DNA of 64,000 nt from Yamagishiella unicocca (Eukaryota; Chlorophyta; Chlorophyceae; Chlamydomonadales; Volvocaceae), in NCBI GenBank assembly GCA_003116995.1, contig BDSL01000011.1:1054001-1118000 (forward strand), in the 5' to 3' direction. Positions 12,581 through 24,652 of this stretch are shown in pieces (position 1 is the stretch's first letter; each line of letters starts with the position of its first letter). The notes beneath the pieces were generated by a model that saw only the letters and a program-made list of their open reading frames with translations, had not been told where the DNA came from and searched no databases. A program made the position numbers and the translations under genes.

Positions 12581-15500
12581 TTACATGTACTCGCGCGGGT
12601 CGCACACAAAGCCCTTAAGCGCCGACGCGGCGGCCGTGTAGGGCGAGGCCAGGTAGATCTGGCCCTCCTTGTGGCCCATGCGGCCGGGGAAGTTGCGGTT
12701 GGTGGTGGAGACGCACACCTCCGGCTCGTTCATGCGCGCAAAGGTATCACGCGGGCCGCCCAGGCAGGCGGCGCAGCTGGGCGCGGCGGGGGTGACGCAG
12801 CCGGCCTCCTCGAAGATCTCGGCGGCAGTCTTGCCGTCGCAGCCGGGCACGGGCATGGTGTACACATCGGCCCACACTTTTTGCGTGGCGGGCACCAGGT
12901 AGGTGGGCACCTTGACCTGGCGCTTGGCGCGGTAGAAGAGCTTGGCGGCGGACACGAAGTCCTCCGTCTTGCCACCTGGGGTTGAAGAGGTGCGAGGGAA
13001 CGGAAGGAGGGAGAGGAAGGCTCGCTCCTCAAGGTTCTCCAGCATGCAACTAGAACCGAAGTTTCCCGAACCTTTCCCTAGTCGTGTCACTTGTCGCTCC
13101 AGTGCCGACCAACGAGTCCTCAGCCCCCCGTCACGGGGTTCCTCTCCACTCTCCCCTCCCTTACCTGCCACGTAGCTACACCCAGTGAAGTCCTGCCACT
13201 CCCAGACCGAAACCCCTCGCAGTCCACTCCCAGCGCCACCAATATGCTCACCGGCTCAGGCCATACCCCCTCTCGTTACCGTTAAGCCCTGCGGGCCCCC
13301 CACTCCGCTGTACTGCGGCCCCACTCACCCGTGCAGCTGCCGATGTACACGCGGTCGATCTTGACGTCCGAGCACTCCCGCGCCGTCTTGCGGTTGTCGG
13401 GCGAGTGCGGGGCTGCCACCAAGGGCTCCAGCTTGGACACGTCCCACTTGTAGTCGGCGACGAACTGCAGCGAGGGGGGCGGTGATCGCGAGTGAGGGAG
13501 GCGGGTAGGCACGGGATTTGCTCGTAATGTCATTCCAACATCACGGAAACGAAAGCCTGTGGCGGGGTACGGTGTGGTGTGGAGCAGGCAGCGCCCGCCG
13601 CCCGGCTTCGGCATGGCTGTGACGAAAGCCAAACAAGGGGCTGCAGGAATGCAGGGTGCCACTCCCCTCCCTAGCGGCCTCCTTGGCTCTGCTGTACTCC
13701 CCAGCTCCGGGTCCCAAACCCTCCTTCGCTCCTCACGTTAGCAGCAGCGTCGGTGTACATGGGCTCGAACTCCTCCTGGGTGCGGGCGCGGACGTAGTCG
13801 AAGGTGGTCTTGTCGGGCGCGATAACGCCATTCTTGCCTGAGGGGGCAAGGTGAGACGCCCGGGGGGAGGGCCGTGTGAGGGGCTAGGCGGACGAGAGGT
13901 GCGGTGGGATAGATATCGTTAGCTGACACAGAAAGAGGCCGTGGGGCCAATCCTGGCTTCTTTCCCCCCAGGCAGGCATAGCGCTGTTATTCCCGACGCC
14001 TCCAACCTTCAAAACCCACCTCCCACCTCCCACATCCATAACCCACCTCCCGCCTCCACAACCATGTTGCAGATAGTCATGCGCTCGTCCATGTTCATGC
14101 CCTCAATGGCGCTGCCCGCGAACTCCATGGCCTTGTAGGTGGCACCAGCGACCGAGATCTCGCCGATGATCTGACAGCGGCAGTGGAGGGGGTGAGGTGA
14201 TACGAATGTCTAAACCAAACATGTTTCGGTACCCGGCTCTCTCGCTGGCTGTCCGCAGCCGTCTTTCAGCGACATCACGTCGAGCGACCCCCGTCCCCCT
14301 GCGCCCTCGACCCATATGCCGCCGCATTATTCCGACCCCTTGACACCTTCCCCCCGGGCCCGTTTACCTAGCTGCTCTACCCAAGAGCTATAAACTTGGC
14401 TTCTATACTCCCTGCGCAACCCAACCCGGGGAAACACACTTTCCAATTGCCCGCGCCCGCTGCTCTTCATTTCCCCCGCCGCATCCGCATTAGGGTCCCC
14501 CTGGTGCAAGTGCTGGCAGAGGTCACATGCGAGCAAACTGTCTCTACCGCCGGCACTTCGGCGACGTGCAGCCTTGCATGGCTGCCCCGCCCCAACCGAT
14601 TCGTTTTTGCAACCCCCCAACTTGGGTTTCCGCGCAGGGCGCACCGGCGTCTGCTCGTCCCGGCGGTTGGGCGACCCCATGTGCCGCAGGGTTCCAGTGA
14701 CCCACCTGCAGGATGAGGTCCTTCGCCAGCAGGTACTCGGGCATCTCACCGTCCATGATGAACCGCATGGTGGGGGGAACCTGGCGGTGGCAGGAAGGGC
14801 GGACAGCGGAAAAGCCATTGAGGGCAAAGAGGATCACGGAAGCGGCGAAGCCGGGGGGGCGGGGGGGATGCGGTGGTCGCTGCGCTGGATAGGCTTCGCC
14901 CCTGACGCAGCGCCTGAAAGGAAGGCCCCCAGTTCACCCCTCAGAATCCGAGGTACGCGTCGGGGACAGCCTGCCAGGCGGCCCTGGGGTACGTAACTCC
15001 CTTTGATTCCGGCCCTGTCGCTCAACCAGGCTCTCCCTCTGGTTGGACCCCTGCCGCTGCGCCGCCGCCTCCACAACGCACCTTGATCAGCAGCCTGCCG
15101 GTGCCCAGGATGAAGCCGGCGTCGGTGTTGCCAACGCCGGTAGCGAACTGGCCGAAGGCACCGGCGTTGCAGGTGTGCGAGTCGGTGCCGAAGAGCACCT
15201 CGCCGGGCTTGCAGTGGCCCTCCTGCGGATCCCGGGGGGGGTAGGTGTGTAGAAGGGGATATGCGAGCGTTAGGGCGACCCAATGCGGCGTGAGGCGTTG
15301 GGCCGGGGGTGTACTGGCCAAATATGACCAGTGCCAGCGGGCAGCCCCAATTCACAACCCTAGTCCGTTGGCGCGCAGGTTATCCCGCGCCAGTGCTTGG
15401 ACGATAGCCAAGTCAACGCAACGGCCTCCAGGACGAGCTCCCGAAAGTCAGCTGATTCATTCAGACGCCCTGGTCCCCACATCAACGGACCGGGTGCCAT

Positions 15501-17479
15501 ACTCCGCGCCCCTCTCCGCCGCCGTCTCCCCTCACGTGCCGGAGAGGAAAGGCAGCTATGGGATGGGCGTGCGCGGGGATGCATTCGCCGTCGCGTCCCT
15601 TGCCAGGCTGACCAGCGGCCTGGCCTCCGTATAGTGCCGCTGCTTCCCGCCCAGCAGAGCGGTGCTGGCTTCGTCCTCACTGCCCACTTCTGCAGCTGTC
15701 AGGTCATGACCGGCGCAGTGACTGGAAACAGTGCGACCCGCGCGTCGTTGCAGCCCTGTGTCTCCCCACATGCAGCTAGTCCACCCCGCCCACCCCTCCA
15801 TCACCGGCCCGCTACCCTGGCGTGCACCCTGTAGCAATTGTCCTCCTCCGCGCCCCTAGCCAGTCGCTCGGGCGACCCGCTGACCTACGAGATCTGCCCT
15901 CGCTATGGCCCGCGACCTTGGAGGGTAGACCCGCAATACATCCAACAACTCAGGGAAGGCCACGGCTGTCAGCCCCGAGGCACATCCCTGTTTAACTCGA
16001 TGGGGATAGGGTGACATGAGATGGGATGGGATCCGAAAAGGAACCCCCGCCGTGCCCCACACAGCAGCGGACGAAAGCCCTGGTGTGTTCTCTGCTGCAG
16101 TTGCCGCTGCTACTGCCGCTGCACGTGTCGTTGCTACTGCCACTGCACGTGTCGTTGCTACTGCCACTGCCCAGTGTCCGCGGGGGACGTCCCGCCCCGG
16201 CCACTAGCTGGGCCCATGCGACCACTTCTGTCCGGCAGGCCGCTCCTTGTCCCTCCAGCTCCTGCTCCACCTTGGGTGGTGCTTTCTTTGTTTCCTCATT
16301 GTCACATTGCGCTTGTGATTTGGGTCGGGTGAGGATGTTTCCTAAGTGCAGCATTTACTGGTGCGCAGTGCGATGGGAAGATGGATGAGGACGCTCAATC
16401 CAACCCAAGAGGAATCGCCTGTCTCGGTACCCATACGCAAGCGCACAGACAGGACCCGGAGTATTTAGAAGCCGCAGTATCAAGCGGTCGCGCACCTGTG
16501 CCAGCGCCACGTGACATACGCCCTTGTAGTCCGGGTTGGCGCGGAAGTTGCTGCGGTCCATGATGTCGTAAAAGTACTTGATATCGTACTTGGCTGCCAT
16601 ATCCCTGTACATCACGGCGCAGTGATAAGTCAACCCCACCGATGTGTCACACGAGTGGACGTGGATCGAGGGCTTCTGCTATTGCTACAACGTAGCCAGG
16701 AGGATGGTCCTTCTCTGGTGCACTCGAGGGATGAACACGCAGGCAGGCAAGGCTCACTGGCACACGTGCTCGGAGACCCAAGCCGCTCCGAACCCCCAAT
16801 CCGTACCCATGTCTTAACACATCAAATCCCCCCTCCTGAAGTTATGCACGATCGGGCGCACCTCAGGATGTCCACGTTGCGGTTGGCCCGGGCATCGGAG
16901 GTGAAGATGTAGTGGTCAGGGATGATAACCACACGCTCGTTGTCCCAGACCTTAGCATTGGGGCCAAACTCCTTCTGGAAGATACCGAAGGTGCCCGGGC
17001 CGCACACATCGTGCGTCATCAGCTTGTCGACGCGCGTCCAGATGTTATCACCGGGCTTCACAGACGAGTTCTCCGAGTGGTTCGCCAGGATTTTCTCGGT
17101 CATAGTCATAGCACGTTTCACCTGTAGAACGCGAGGCGGTATCCTAAGTATATGGGAGCCCTACTGCCGGGAGCTACCAAAACCCCTCACACGTCGCCAT
17201 GACTGCAGAAGCCCGCACGTTGCATTTTTCGAATCGCTTAAGTAGGGAACAAGAACTTAAGAAGGCTCTGCATAACTCTTACAAAGCTTCCATGTAAAGC
17301 AACGTGAGCCAGCGACAACGCGGCCGCCGCACACATACCGCGCCAGTGGACGCAGGCGTACGCGCAGGCGTGGGTGTCACAGCAATAGCTGAGGCCTTCA
17401 CAGCACGGCGTGCAACGCGGCCGGTGGTGCCTGCACACAAGCGGGCGCGGAGTGGCGACATCAGCTTCGCGGAGGCCAT
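12581..17479 (-). CDS. LEU1L: 3-isopropylmalate dehydratase large subunit, plastid precursor
   Basis: Catalyses the isomerisation of 2- to 3-isopropylmalate in leucine synthesis, with the small subunit, in the chloroplast. Nine exons join in phase to 493 codons: 17479-17339, 17121-16862, 16604-16496, 15222-15082, 14780-14706, 14170-14047, 13837-13737, 13464-13329, 12975-12581. Exon 1 encodes 47 residues rich in Ala, Arg, Ser and Thr and poor in acids, a typical transit peptide starting [14 protein letters not shown]. The mature part begins with MTEKILA and carries PDHYIFT, GTDSHT and GVGNTDAG. The cysteines expected to bind the [4Fe-4S] cluster are all present: Cys361 (GSCTG) and Cys430/Cys433 (SCAACLGG). 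The length fits the family plus the transit peptide. The largest intron (15223-16495) contains a short repeat. The spliced model has no gap or frameshift, so the identification is firm. Confidence 0.95.
16098..16172. repeat. Short intronic repeat, about 27-bp unit, nearly three copies
   Basis: In the large LEU1L intron. The unit CACGTGTCGTTGCTACTGCC plus ACTG recurs twice, preceded by a diverged copy. It has no coding role in the spliced LEU1L model. Confidence 0.6.
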
Positions 17480-18957
17480 ATCAGGGCCTCCCTAGGTGCC
17501 GTTATCAATATATGTACTCACATGGAGCGTGCATGGTGGTCTGAAGAGCCATTGTAAATGTAGTTGGTAAGGGCGAGCGTATTGGTGGAAGCGATTCCCG
17601 GTCCCTAAGACCCAAAAGGAGGCCACGCCCTCCTGGCAATAATCAGGGATAATCTAAGGGACAGTAGTGGTGAGCCTGGCAACATTAGAAGGGTCGGCCT
17701 CGCCGTGGAAGGACTGGCCCGTCGTACGCGATGGGTGAAGCTAAAGCTACCTCACCCAAATATGTTGGCTGTCGACACATTGGACATCCTATTAAGCTGA
17801 TCAACGCGACGTGCTTGTTTCCCTATCGCGCCTAGCCACTATTCGAGGCTCTGTCGCCGCTCGCGCGCGTCGGCCCTGTCACCTGGTGGAACGACCGACT
17901 GATCAGCATCCCCAGGTAGGCCCAGAAGCTACACGTTGTCGTCATACACAGGATCTGCTCCCATTGAGCGAGATCATTATCTGATCGGGGCCCCTTCGCA
18001 GGCTCGGTGTGCGTTCATTTATGATGCAGCAGCAGCTCGCTCAGCGAAACGCCGTGCGGCCAAGGCACGAGGTGTGTTCCCCAAAATGATTCCGTCTACG
18101 TTCCTTGAAGTTTTCCGGGCCTGGCATGTTAACCGGCGGCGTGCCCTACCCCATACTCCATCTCCTGTAGGCCGCGCGAATTGCCCCCGCGTTCAGCCGG
18201 CGGACATCGCCTCAGAGCTTCAAGCCCTGCGCCAAATCTTCCACTCCGGCGCTACGGAACGCTGCAGGTTCCGGCGGCGTCCATGCCAGGGGGGGTTCAC
18301 TCAGGCAAGCCGCCGCAGCTGGAATCCGTTTTGGTCAAGGCATTCCTTTCTCACTACGGACCCACGTGCCGACGTACCCTTCCCCTCAGCCCCTTTCCCA
18401 CTTAACGGCCCTTGCTTGTGGGTGTCTCGACTGAACCGAAGTCAAGGACATAGTGGTGCCCAGGGCTAAAAGCGGCCGCCTGTCGTTCCCCCTCCGCAGG
18501 CCCCAGGCCGTCGCACGCCCCTCGGTCTTCTTCTTTAACTTCGGAGGTAGGGCTGCCCCTCGCGCAATTTTCCTTTTGTGACCTCCCCCCCTAATGGGCC
18601 CGTGGCCAACACAACCGGCGCTACACGCTCTGGAATTGGGCTGGGCTCGATAGTCTTAACAACCCATGCACATGGAGTCTTCTATGCATGTCATGCATCC
18701 TCGCTCCGCTGCAGCGGCGACGCCGTGCTGCCACCCCGTCCATACCTTAGGCTGGATTCGTGCATCGTCCTCCGACCGCTCCACAAAATTCTCCAACATG
18801 GACGTTTATCCAGACGTTCTGCACTGGTCGTATCCTAGCGGGTCCAGTCCTTTGCCTCATTCCCAACACGCGTTTCTCCTTTACCCGCTCCATGCCGGCC
18901 TAGCCCTTCAATGTAGTAACATCTAGCCATTCACCAAGTAACGCAATTGGCCTCCAG
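17480..18957. other. Divergent spacer between LEU1L and the DUF1517 gene
   Basis: It contains the LEU1L promoter; an AT-rich ATATATGT lies about 30 bases upstream of the LEU1L start on the minus strand. It should also contain the 5' exon(s) of the DUF1517 gene, with transit peptide and membrane segment, but I could not identify them. The open frames around 17,936-18,469 and 18,578-18,926 have no family likeness and no convincing donor joining them in phase to 18,958. Confidence 0.4.
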
Positions 18958-20372
18958 GCGACGACGAGGACTACGAGGAGGAGTACACGGTTATAAAGGT
19001 GCAGGTGGGGCTGTTCGGGGACGTGCGCAAGTGGCAGAAGGAGATGGAGCGGCTGTCGGAGCTGTTCGACACCGAGGACGAGGACGGCCTGCACGCCATC
19101 CTGCAGGGTACGTGCTCTGCGAGGTGTGGGGTAGCGAGGAAACCCGTGGTGAAGACACCGGAGAGCAATGAACAAAGGCGAGATTATTAAGCGGGGTACA
19201 TTGCTTTCCTGGCATGCTGGCAGGCTGGAACGGCCAGCGGATTGGATTGCCTTCATGAGCGGCATGGGGCATTGCAACATCACGGTAGAAGGAGGTTCCC
19301 GGTCGTTGTTACCATCACAACATTTGTGTGCGCTCCCCCCAATCCGCAGAGACCGTCATGAAGCTGCTGCGCAACATGGAGTACTGCTCGTATGGACAAA
19401 CCGCCGGCAAGGTGTTTAACGAATTGGATGCGTGCGAGAGGAAGTTCAACGAGGTGGGACTTGAGGGGCATGGGATGGGATGCGAGCTTTGCGGGTTCCC
19501 ACCTGCCCAGAGCCCATGTCCAATGCCGGGTGACGTGCGCCGAGGCGTGCATGGCCAGCATTGGCGCATCTGGCAGCAACACAAACGTGATCTGCCTAGG
19601 GCCCCGCATGTCCCTACGCCGTGGCAATTGTTGCGAACAATGCGGATGCCGGGGGATAGAGGAAGCGGTGAATCGTTCAGCCCGGTTGTGCCGCTCACAT
19701 GGCGTTATACTGAATGACAAGGCCTCAAACGCTGGGCGCGGACAGGTGTCCATGGAGGAGCGCGTCAAGTTCAAGGACGAGACCTTTTCCAACGTGGACG
19801 GCCGCCGCAGCTTGCGGTCTGTGGATATCAAGACCACGGATGGTGGGTGGAGGGGCCGAGCGTCGTGTCCCTGCGTGACGTTCTGGTCCACCCGCCGTCT
19901 GTAGTGGTTCCGATCAGTGCGATACCTGGTGCGGTACCAACGTTGGTTGTCTATCCTATTGCATGAGCGGCTTTCCCCCATGCCCCGGCCTGCCCCACGG
20001 CATGGCAGAGAACGGCCTTGACAACTGGCTGTGTGCAACTATCCTGGTGGCGATGGAGGGCAAGGTGAAACTGCCCAAGGTCAATAGCTCGGCAGATTTG
20101 CGCAAGGCGCTGACCATGCTGGGGAGTGTGACGCCGGACTCGTTGCTGGCGTTTGAGCTGTTGTGGACCCCTCAGGTAGGGCGGGGATCCTGGCTTGTCG
20201 GCACTCGCTGTCAGCACACGTGAAATTATTGTAGGTGCTACACCTTGCACAAGAGCCGGTCGGTTTCTGTGTCACTCTTCTGCTCATTTCGCTGTCTGCT
20301 GCGCAGGCCGACGGCGACAGTTACAGCAAGGACGAGCTCTTGCAGGACTTCCCATCCCTGGCCACACTCTGA
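18958..20372 (+). CDS. DUF1517 (FLAP1-like) plastid protein, 5' exons not found
   Basis: Five exons join in phase: 18958-19107, 19350-19453, 19746-19842, 20009-20175, 20307-20372 (TGA). They give about 194 residues matching the conserved domain of DUF1517 proteins. Visible landmarks are YTVIKVQVGLFGDVRKWQ, the helix LFDTEDEDGLHAILQETVMK, MEERVKFKDETFSNV, ILVAMEGKVKLPKVNSSADL, then LLAFELLWTPQ and the C-terminal DELLQDFPSL. The plant family member FLAP1 is a chloroplast envelope/thylakoid protein acting in acclimation to fluctuating light; assigning that role here is inference. The first exon opens in phase 1, so an upstream exon is required. That exon would normally carry the transit peptide and a Gly/Ser-rich membrane segment, and I did not find it. 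The gene is either split by a long first intron or 5'-truncated. Confidence 0.8.
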
Positions 20373-23300
20373 GACCGCCGTGGGCGCATATGAATCATAT
20401 AGCAGCCAAGTATCGCCTTGCAAGTTGTCTCGCTGGAGTAGGACGGCAATCTAGCCTGGACGTCCGTGCCCGCATACATAATTCCAATAGATCGTGTGCA
20501 CAACGTCAAACACAATTCGGATCGCGCATCTCCCGGCGAGGGTCCAACATGTCCAACCACGGTCAATTAGCTAATTGGGGCCTAATCGTGTGGGCACACT
20601 TTCCGGTGCCATACACGTCCATCTACATACAAGCTGCAACATTTTGTTCCTCCCTATAATGTTCCAGCATTGACAGTCGAGTCGAAATTCGCAACAGTTT
20701 ACTACAGCGTCTAGGATGTGTCACGGCCAAGGTAGTGGTGGTACTTTGGTACGGGCCCGCACTGATTCCATTCCTAGCGGCCCCCCAGACACGGCGGCAT
20801 AGGGCCAGAATTATACGCGGGGGGTTCGCCGGGCGCGAACTCTCGGGCTCACGGGCTCGGCTGTTAGCTCCGGTGCGGGCTCGGGAGTGACGACTGGTGC
20901 AGCGGCGCTGCGGGTTCGCGTCGTTCGTGGCGTCGCCAGTGGAGTCTTCACAGTCTTGAGGGTTGCCTGAACGCCAAATAAGATAATTTTGAAATTTTCT
21001 AGGCCCTAGTTTCTTAGGCCCTTGGCATGAGACGCGGATACGTGGGGACCCACCTCGGTTTTCTCCTTCCGTGGGGTTGCCTGAACAAAGCCCGGCGACG
21101 GCATGGGCTTCCTCTGCCTGATAAATGAGGTTCAAGGGGGAAAAGGGCTATGATTACTGAACCCAGGAGCGGATGTAGTTGTTGCAAGGATGTCCTTTCG
21201 GCCGTAGCATCAGCAGGTAAAGCCATGGGCGAAGCAGTGAGGAATAAACTTCAAAACAATAGCAGTATGAACCATAAATGAAACCCATCATACCTTGTTG
21301 AGCGGCGGACCATGTGTCCTTCACCCTAAAAATGCCAGCATGCACCGGGGTGGAGATGATGAGCGTCGCGAAGAGCGTATGCAAGAGTACTCATAAGCAA
21401 CGACTTACGTCTGACATATATACTGTTCCTTGGGCCTCCGGCTCCCCGAGTTTCTCGGCTTCGTGGGATTTTCGAACTGGCTTCTTGCGAACACTCAATA
21501 CCAACGCCAGAGTAAGTAGCATAAGGGCCAAAAGGATGCCCGGAATAACGAAAACTGGGAAAGGGCTATCCATTTGACACTGGGCTTCAAAGCCTACGTG
21601 CTTATCGTTGACCACAGGATGTTTATGACCCAGCGCGTCTCCTAAATATATGGCGATAGCTTTAGCTAGAAATAAACTTATTTTGGTGTGGTAACAATGT
21701 GTCTGGAACCTATTCTGTTATGTTGGTAAACCATGGCGGCGGGTGGTCAAAGCAGTTACATGTACGGCAGACAGTGAGAGCTTCTTAGTTCTTACAGACA
21801 GCATAGATAGTTAAGATCAATTAAATTCGAAAAATGAACATTTGCCATCTTGGTTGGGTTTGCCGGATCTGTAAAGGCCGCAACGCCCGCGTCCAAGTCG
21901 AAACATGAAGTTAGGTAGGATGTAAATGTACAATTCCTCAGGAATGATGCATTTGTTTGAGGAAAAACGTTGTTCCGGCTTAATTCAAACGCCATTTATG
22001 TCGGTATGGTACAAACCGATTTATTCGGAACGAAAGTAGGCTACGCGTGCGGGTGTGCACTCGTTATAAGCGCTGGTAGAGCGTATTGTCCAGCCAGGTG
22101 CGTTCGTGGGCGTCAGCGCGAACAGTACGGCGTTCTATGCCCTACCCCCTACGCCCCTACAGGCCCCTACCTGCCCGTTCATGCGTGCTTCCCGAGTTTT
22201 CTGCGCTATGTTAGAGGCCGCAACAGGGACGACGGGATTACTGTTGGGTGCTGTTTCATAGCCAAAAAGGCCAGGGCAGGGCACAGGATTGCCTGTCGCG
22301 CCCCTCCTAGACAGTCCACACTAAGCTTGCTGACGGCTACAGGATAAAAGCCGGCTGCATCATGCTGCATTTTCACGTAACATGCAGGCCCTGCAGCGTG
22401 CCTCCCCCATCCAGACCTCGCGAAAACGCAGCACAGCGTATGTTTCCCTTCCTTCCCGCCCCGGCTGCTGTCCAAGACTCCAGTCGATCCAGGTCGATCG
22501 TCGGGCAGCTCGTCCTAACACATATCTATGCTGCTGGCCACGTGACCACACATGATGGGCTCAGGGGTGATGCAGTCCATCCCCATAAGACCCAACCACG
22601 ACGATAGGACACATATGACCCACCGTGCTCATGCCGCACGGGTGCCCTGTCATTCACAGTTTCGCTTACGCTACCAAGCGCACCAAGATGCCCGGCTTGA
22701 TTACAGGGATTGGTAAGGAGGACATGATGAACAGACGTTTTAGAACCCTGGTGCGTGGGAAGTGGGAGCGTGCATTTCGTGCGTCGTCCCAGTGCAGTGC
22801 ATCCAACATAACAATGCCACGCGCCCCGTTGCTACTGGCCGCTGCACACTATTTGCATTTGGGTTACAACCGTCCTATTACCTTGCCCTGGCGTTTCGGT
22901 TGTACCATACGCTCCTGCGTCACAGCCCGTATTTGAAAAAACGGGCTGATCTGGGCAGCACAGCAGTCTTGTCTGTCTGTCACGTGCCGGCTTGTGTGCC
23001 TCGTTCACAGCAGGCACCGAAGAACATACGTACCTTGCGTCGAGCACGCGGCCTGACCCGAGCTACGAGGCCGCCCCTCCATCATACGCTGCGATGCTGT
23101 TGGACGCAATGGTGCTCCAATCCTAGGCTAGGACCGCGCAACCAGCACAGGGAACCAGCCCTTTGCCCCATAATGCCCGCCGCCTCCCTCTGTACTGGTG
23201 GCGCGCAGGCCGAATCCTACCGCTGCGCACCGACGGCCGCAGGGCATGTCCATGTGGCCTCCACCCGCATGTTGCAAGGTCGGACACAAGCATGCAAAGA

Positions 23301-24652
23301 GCTGCGACGTTCCGTAACCGCCACAAAGCGTTATTGCGTCCTCGAATAGTGGAGGCAAAACCATATATCCCACGGGCTAGGTCACTGGACGGTCGTGCTG
23401 ACCTCATGGCCGATGTTGAAAATAGGCAACGGGCGTTTATTTAGTCCCCAGAACGCTCATGAGAACAAGTAGGATACAGGACTCCGACACGGCGAGTCAA
23501 CCTGTCAGAACTGACCAGTGACCACCCTGGGCTGGTCGCGCCCCCAAGGATATGCACAAAATCGGTGGGCGTGCCAGCACAGTATGTTCGTTGAGTGCAG
23601 CGTTCATGGCATCAAAGCTTGTACCTGCTTGTACCGCCGGGCCAGCAGATGCACCAGTATCCCGTGTAGGCTGGCTGCTGCTGCGTGCCACGCACATGTC
23701 ACCACACCGGAAGAAGCACTCTACCGAAGCCGTCGTGCTAGGTCGTGCCGGCATATGCACACGGCACCCTGGCCACAGGGCAGAACGAGACGGCCATGCA
23801 AAAAGAGCGTGCAAGCTCAAGCCACTGAAGCTCAAGGCAACACAAAGCAGCGCAGGGGATGCATCGACCAGAGATGCTTGAGTTGTGCTCGGCGAGCCGA
23901 AGATGCATGGTACAGGAGTCCCAGCTTCGGGGCCCAGGCCAACCCAGGGCCCTCAATTGTAATTCCAAAACTACCTGCTTTCGGCAACTGCACGACGTGC
24001 AGGTTTAGGAGGAGATTCAGGCGAGGCAGTTTGAGGGGGGGGGGGCAGCGCGGGCCGTGTGCGCGTGTGATGGTGTAAATTGTGTGTATTATGCGCTGCG
24101 GATCTTATGTGCAGTAGCAACCCTTCAGGCGAAAGTTAAAACACGACACGCAGTACTCCGAGAACGGTTTTACTTTTGTTGTCGCAAGCTCAAATCTTTA
24201 CAGCTCGCATGCCCGCCTACCGCCGTTGCACTTACTCCGAACCCAGGACCATTGCTTCTTGTGCATGGACTCAAGTGCCAAGACCGTGCCAAGGCAAGTC
24301 AAACTAACGAACGATACGAAGTCCAAAAGGGCGTCTTGTAAATTTACACAAACCGACGAGCGTTGTGGCTTGGCAAAGCCCTCAATGACGTTTTCCTTCT
24401 TAGGCTAATAGTCGGCTGCTCCCCAGCGAACTCTGGCATACCGCATCGAGGAAATGCCTACCCAAATTTTCCAAATGTAGTCTGCTGTCGCGTGGAATGG
24501 AAACGAAAAAGTCGGAGCCGTACAACAAGGCCCATTTGGCCGGTCCGCCTGGCCTGCGCGCCAAAGCCGGGCAACACGCACTTAGGTGCAGACTGAAATT
24601 CCAATGATTCGCTAGCCAATCCGCCTAGCCCTTTATTGTGCCTAGACCCACA
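20373..24652. other. Long spacer, lower GC, no convincing gene
   Basis: About 4.3 kb between two plus-strand genes, noticeably less GC-rich than the neighbouring exons. Apart from the possible minus-strand membrane-protein fragments at 21,154-21,995, no frame shows domain likeness or a consistent set of splice sites. The last few hundred bases are presumably the GLG1 promoter and 5' UTR. Confidence 0.5.
21154..21995 (-). other. Possible exons of a small membrane protein (uncertain)
   Basis: Three minus-strand open segments have amino-acid composition more protein-like than their surroundings. One at 21,995-21,850 has Cys and Asn-x-Thr/Ser sites (NASFLRNCTF). One near 21,630-21,412 has a clear hydrophobic span (FPVFVIPGILLALMLLTLAL) followed by basic residues and a possible donor GAC|GTAAGT. 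One at 21,390-21,157 is aromatic-rich (YCYCFEVYSSLLRPWLYLLM). A type I membrane topology could be drawn from them. However, the reading phases of the second and third segments do not join at the obvious splice sites, and I do not recognise a family. This may be a diverged or decayed gene. Confidence 0.25.

Noticed and set aside
12581..12585. TGTAA overlapping the LEU1L stop codon as its poly(A) signal
   Set aside because: It is formed by the final ATG-TAA codons; a signal inside the coding end would remove the stop-proximal region, so the downstream motif at 11,863 is preferred.
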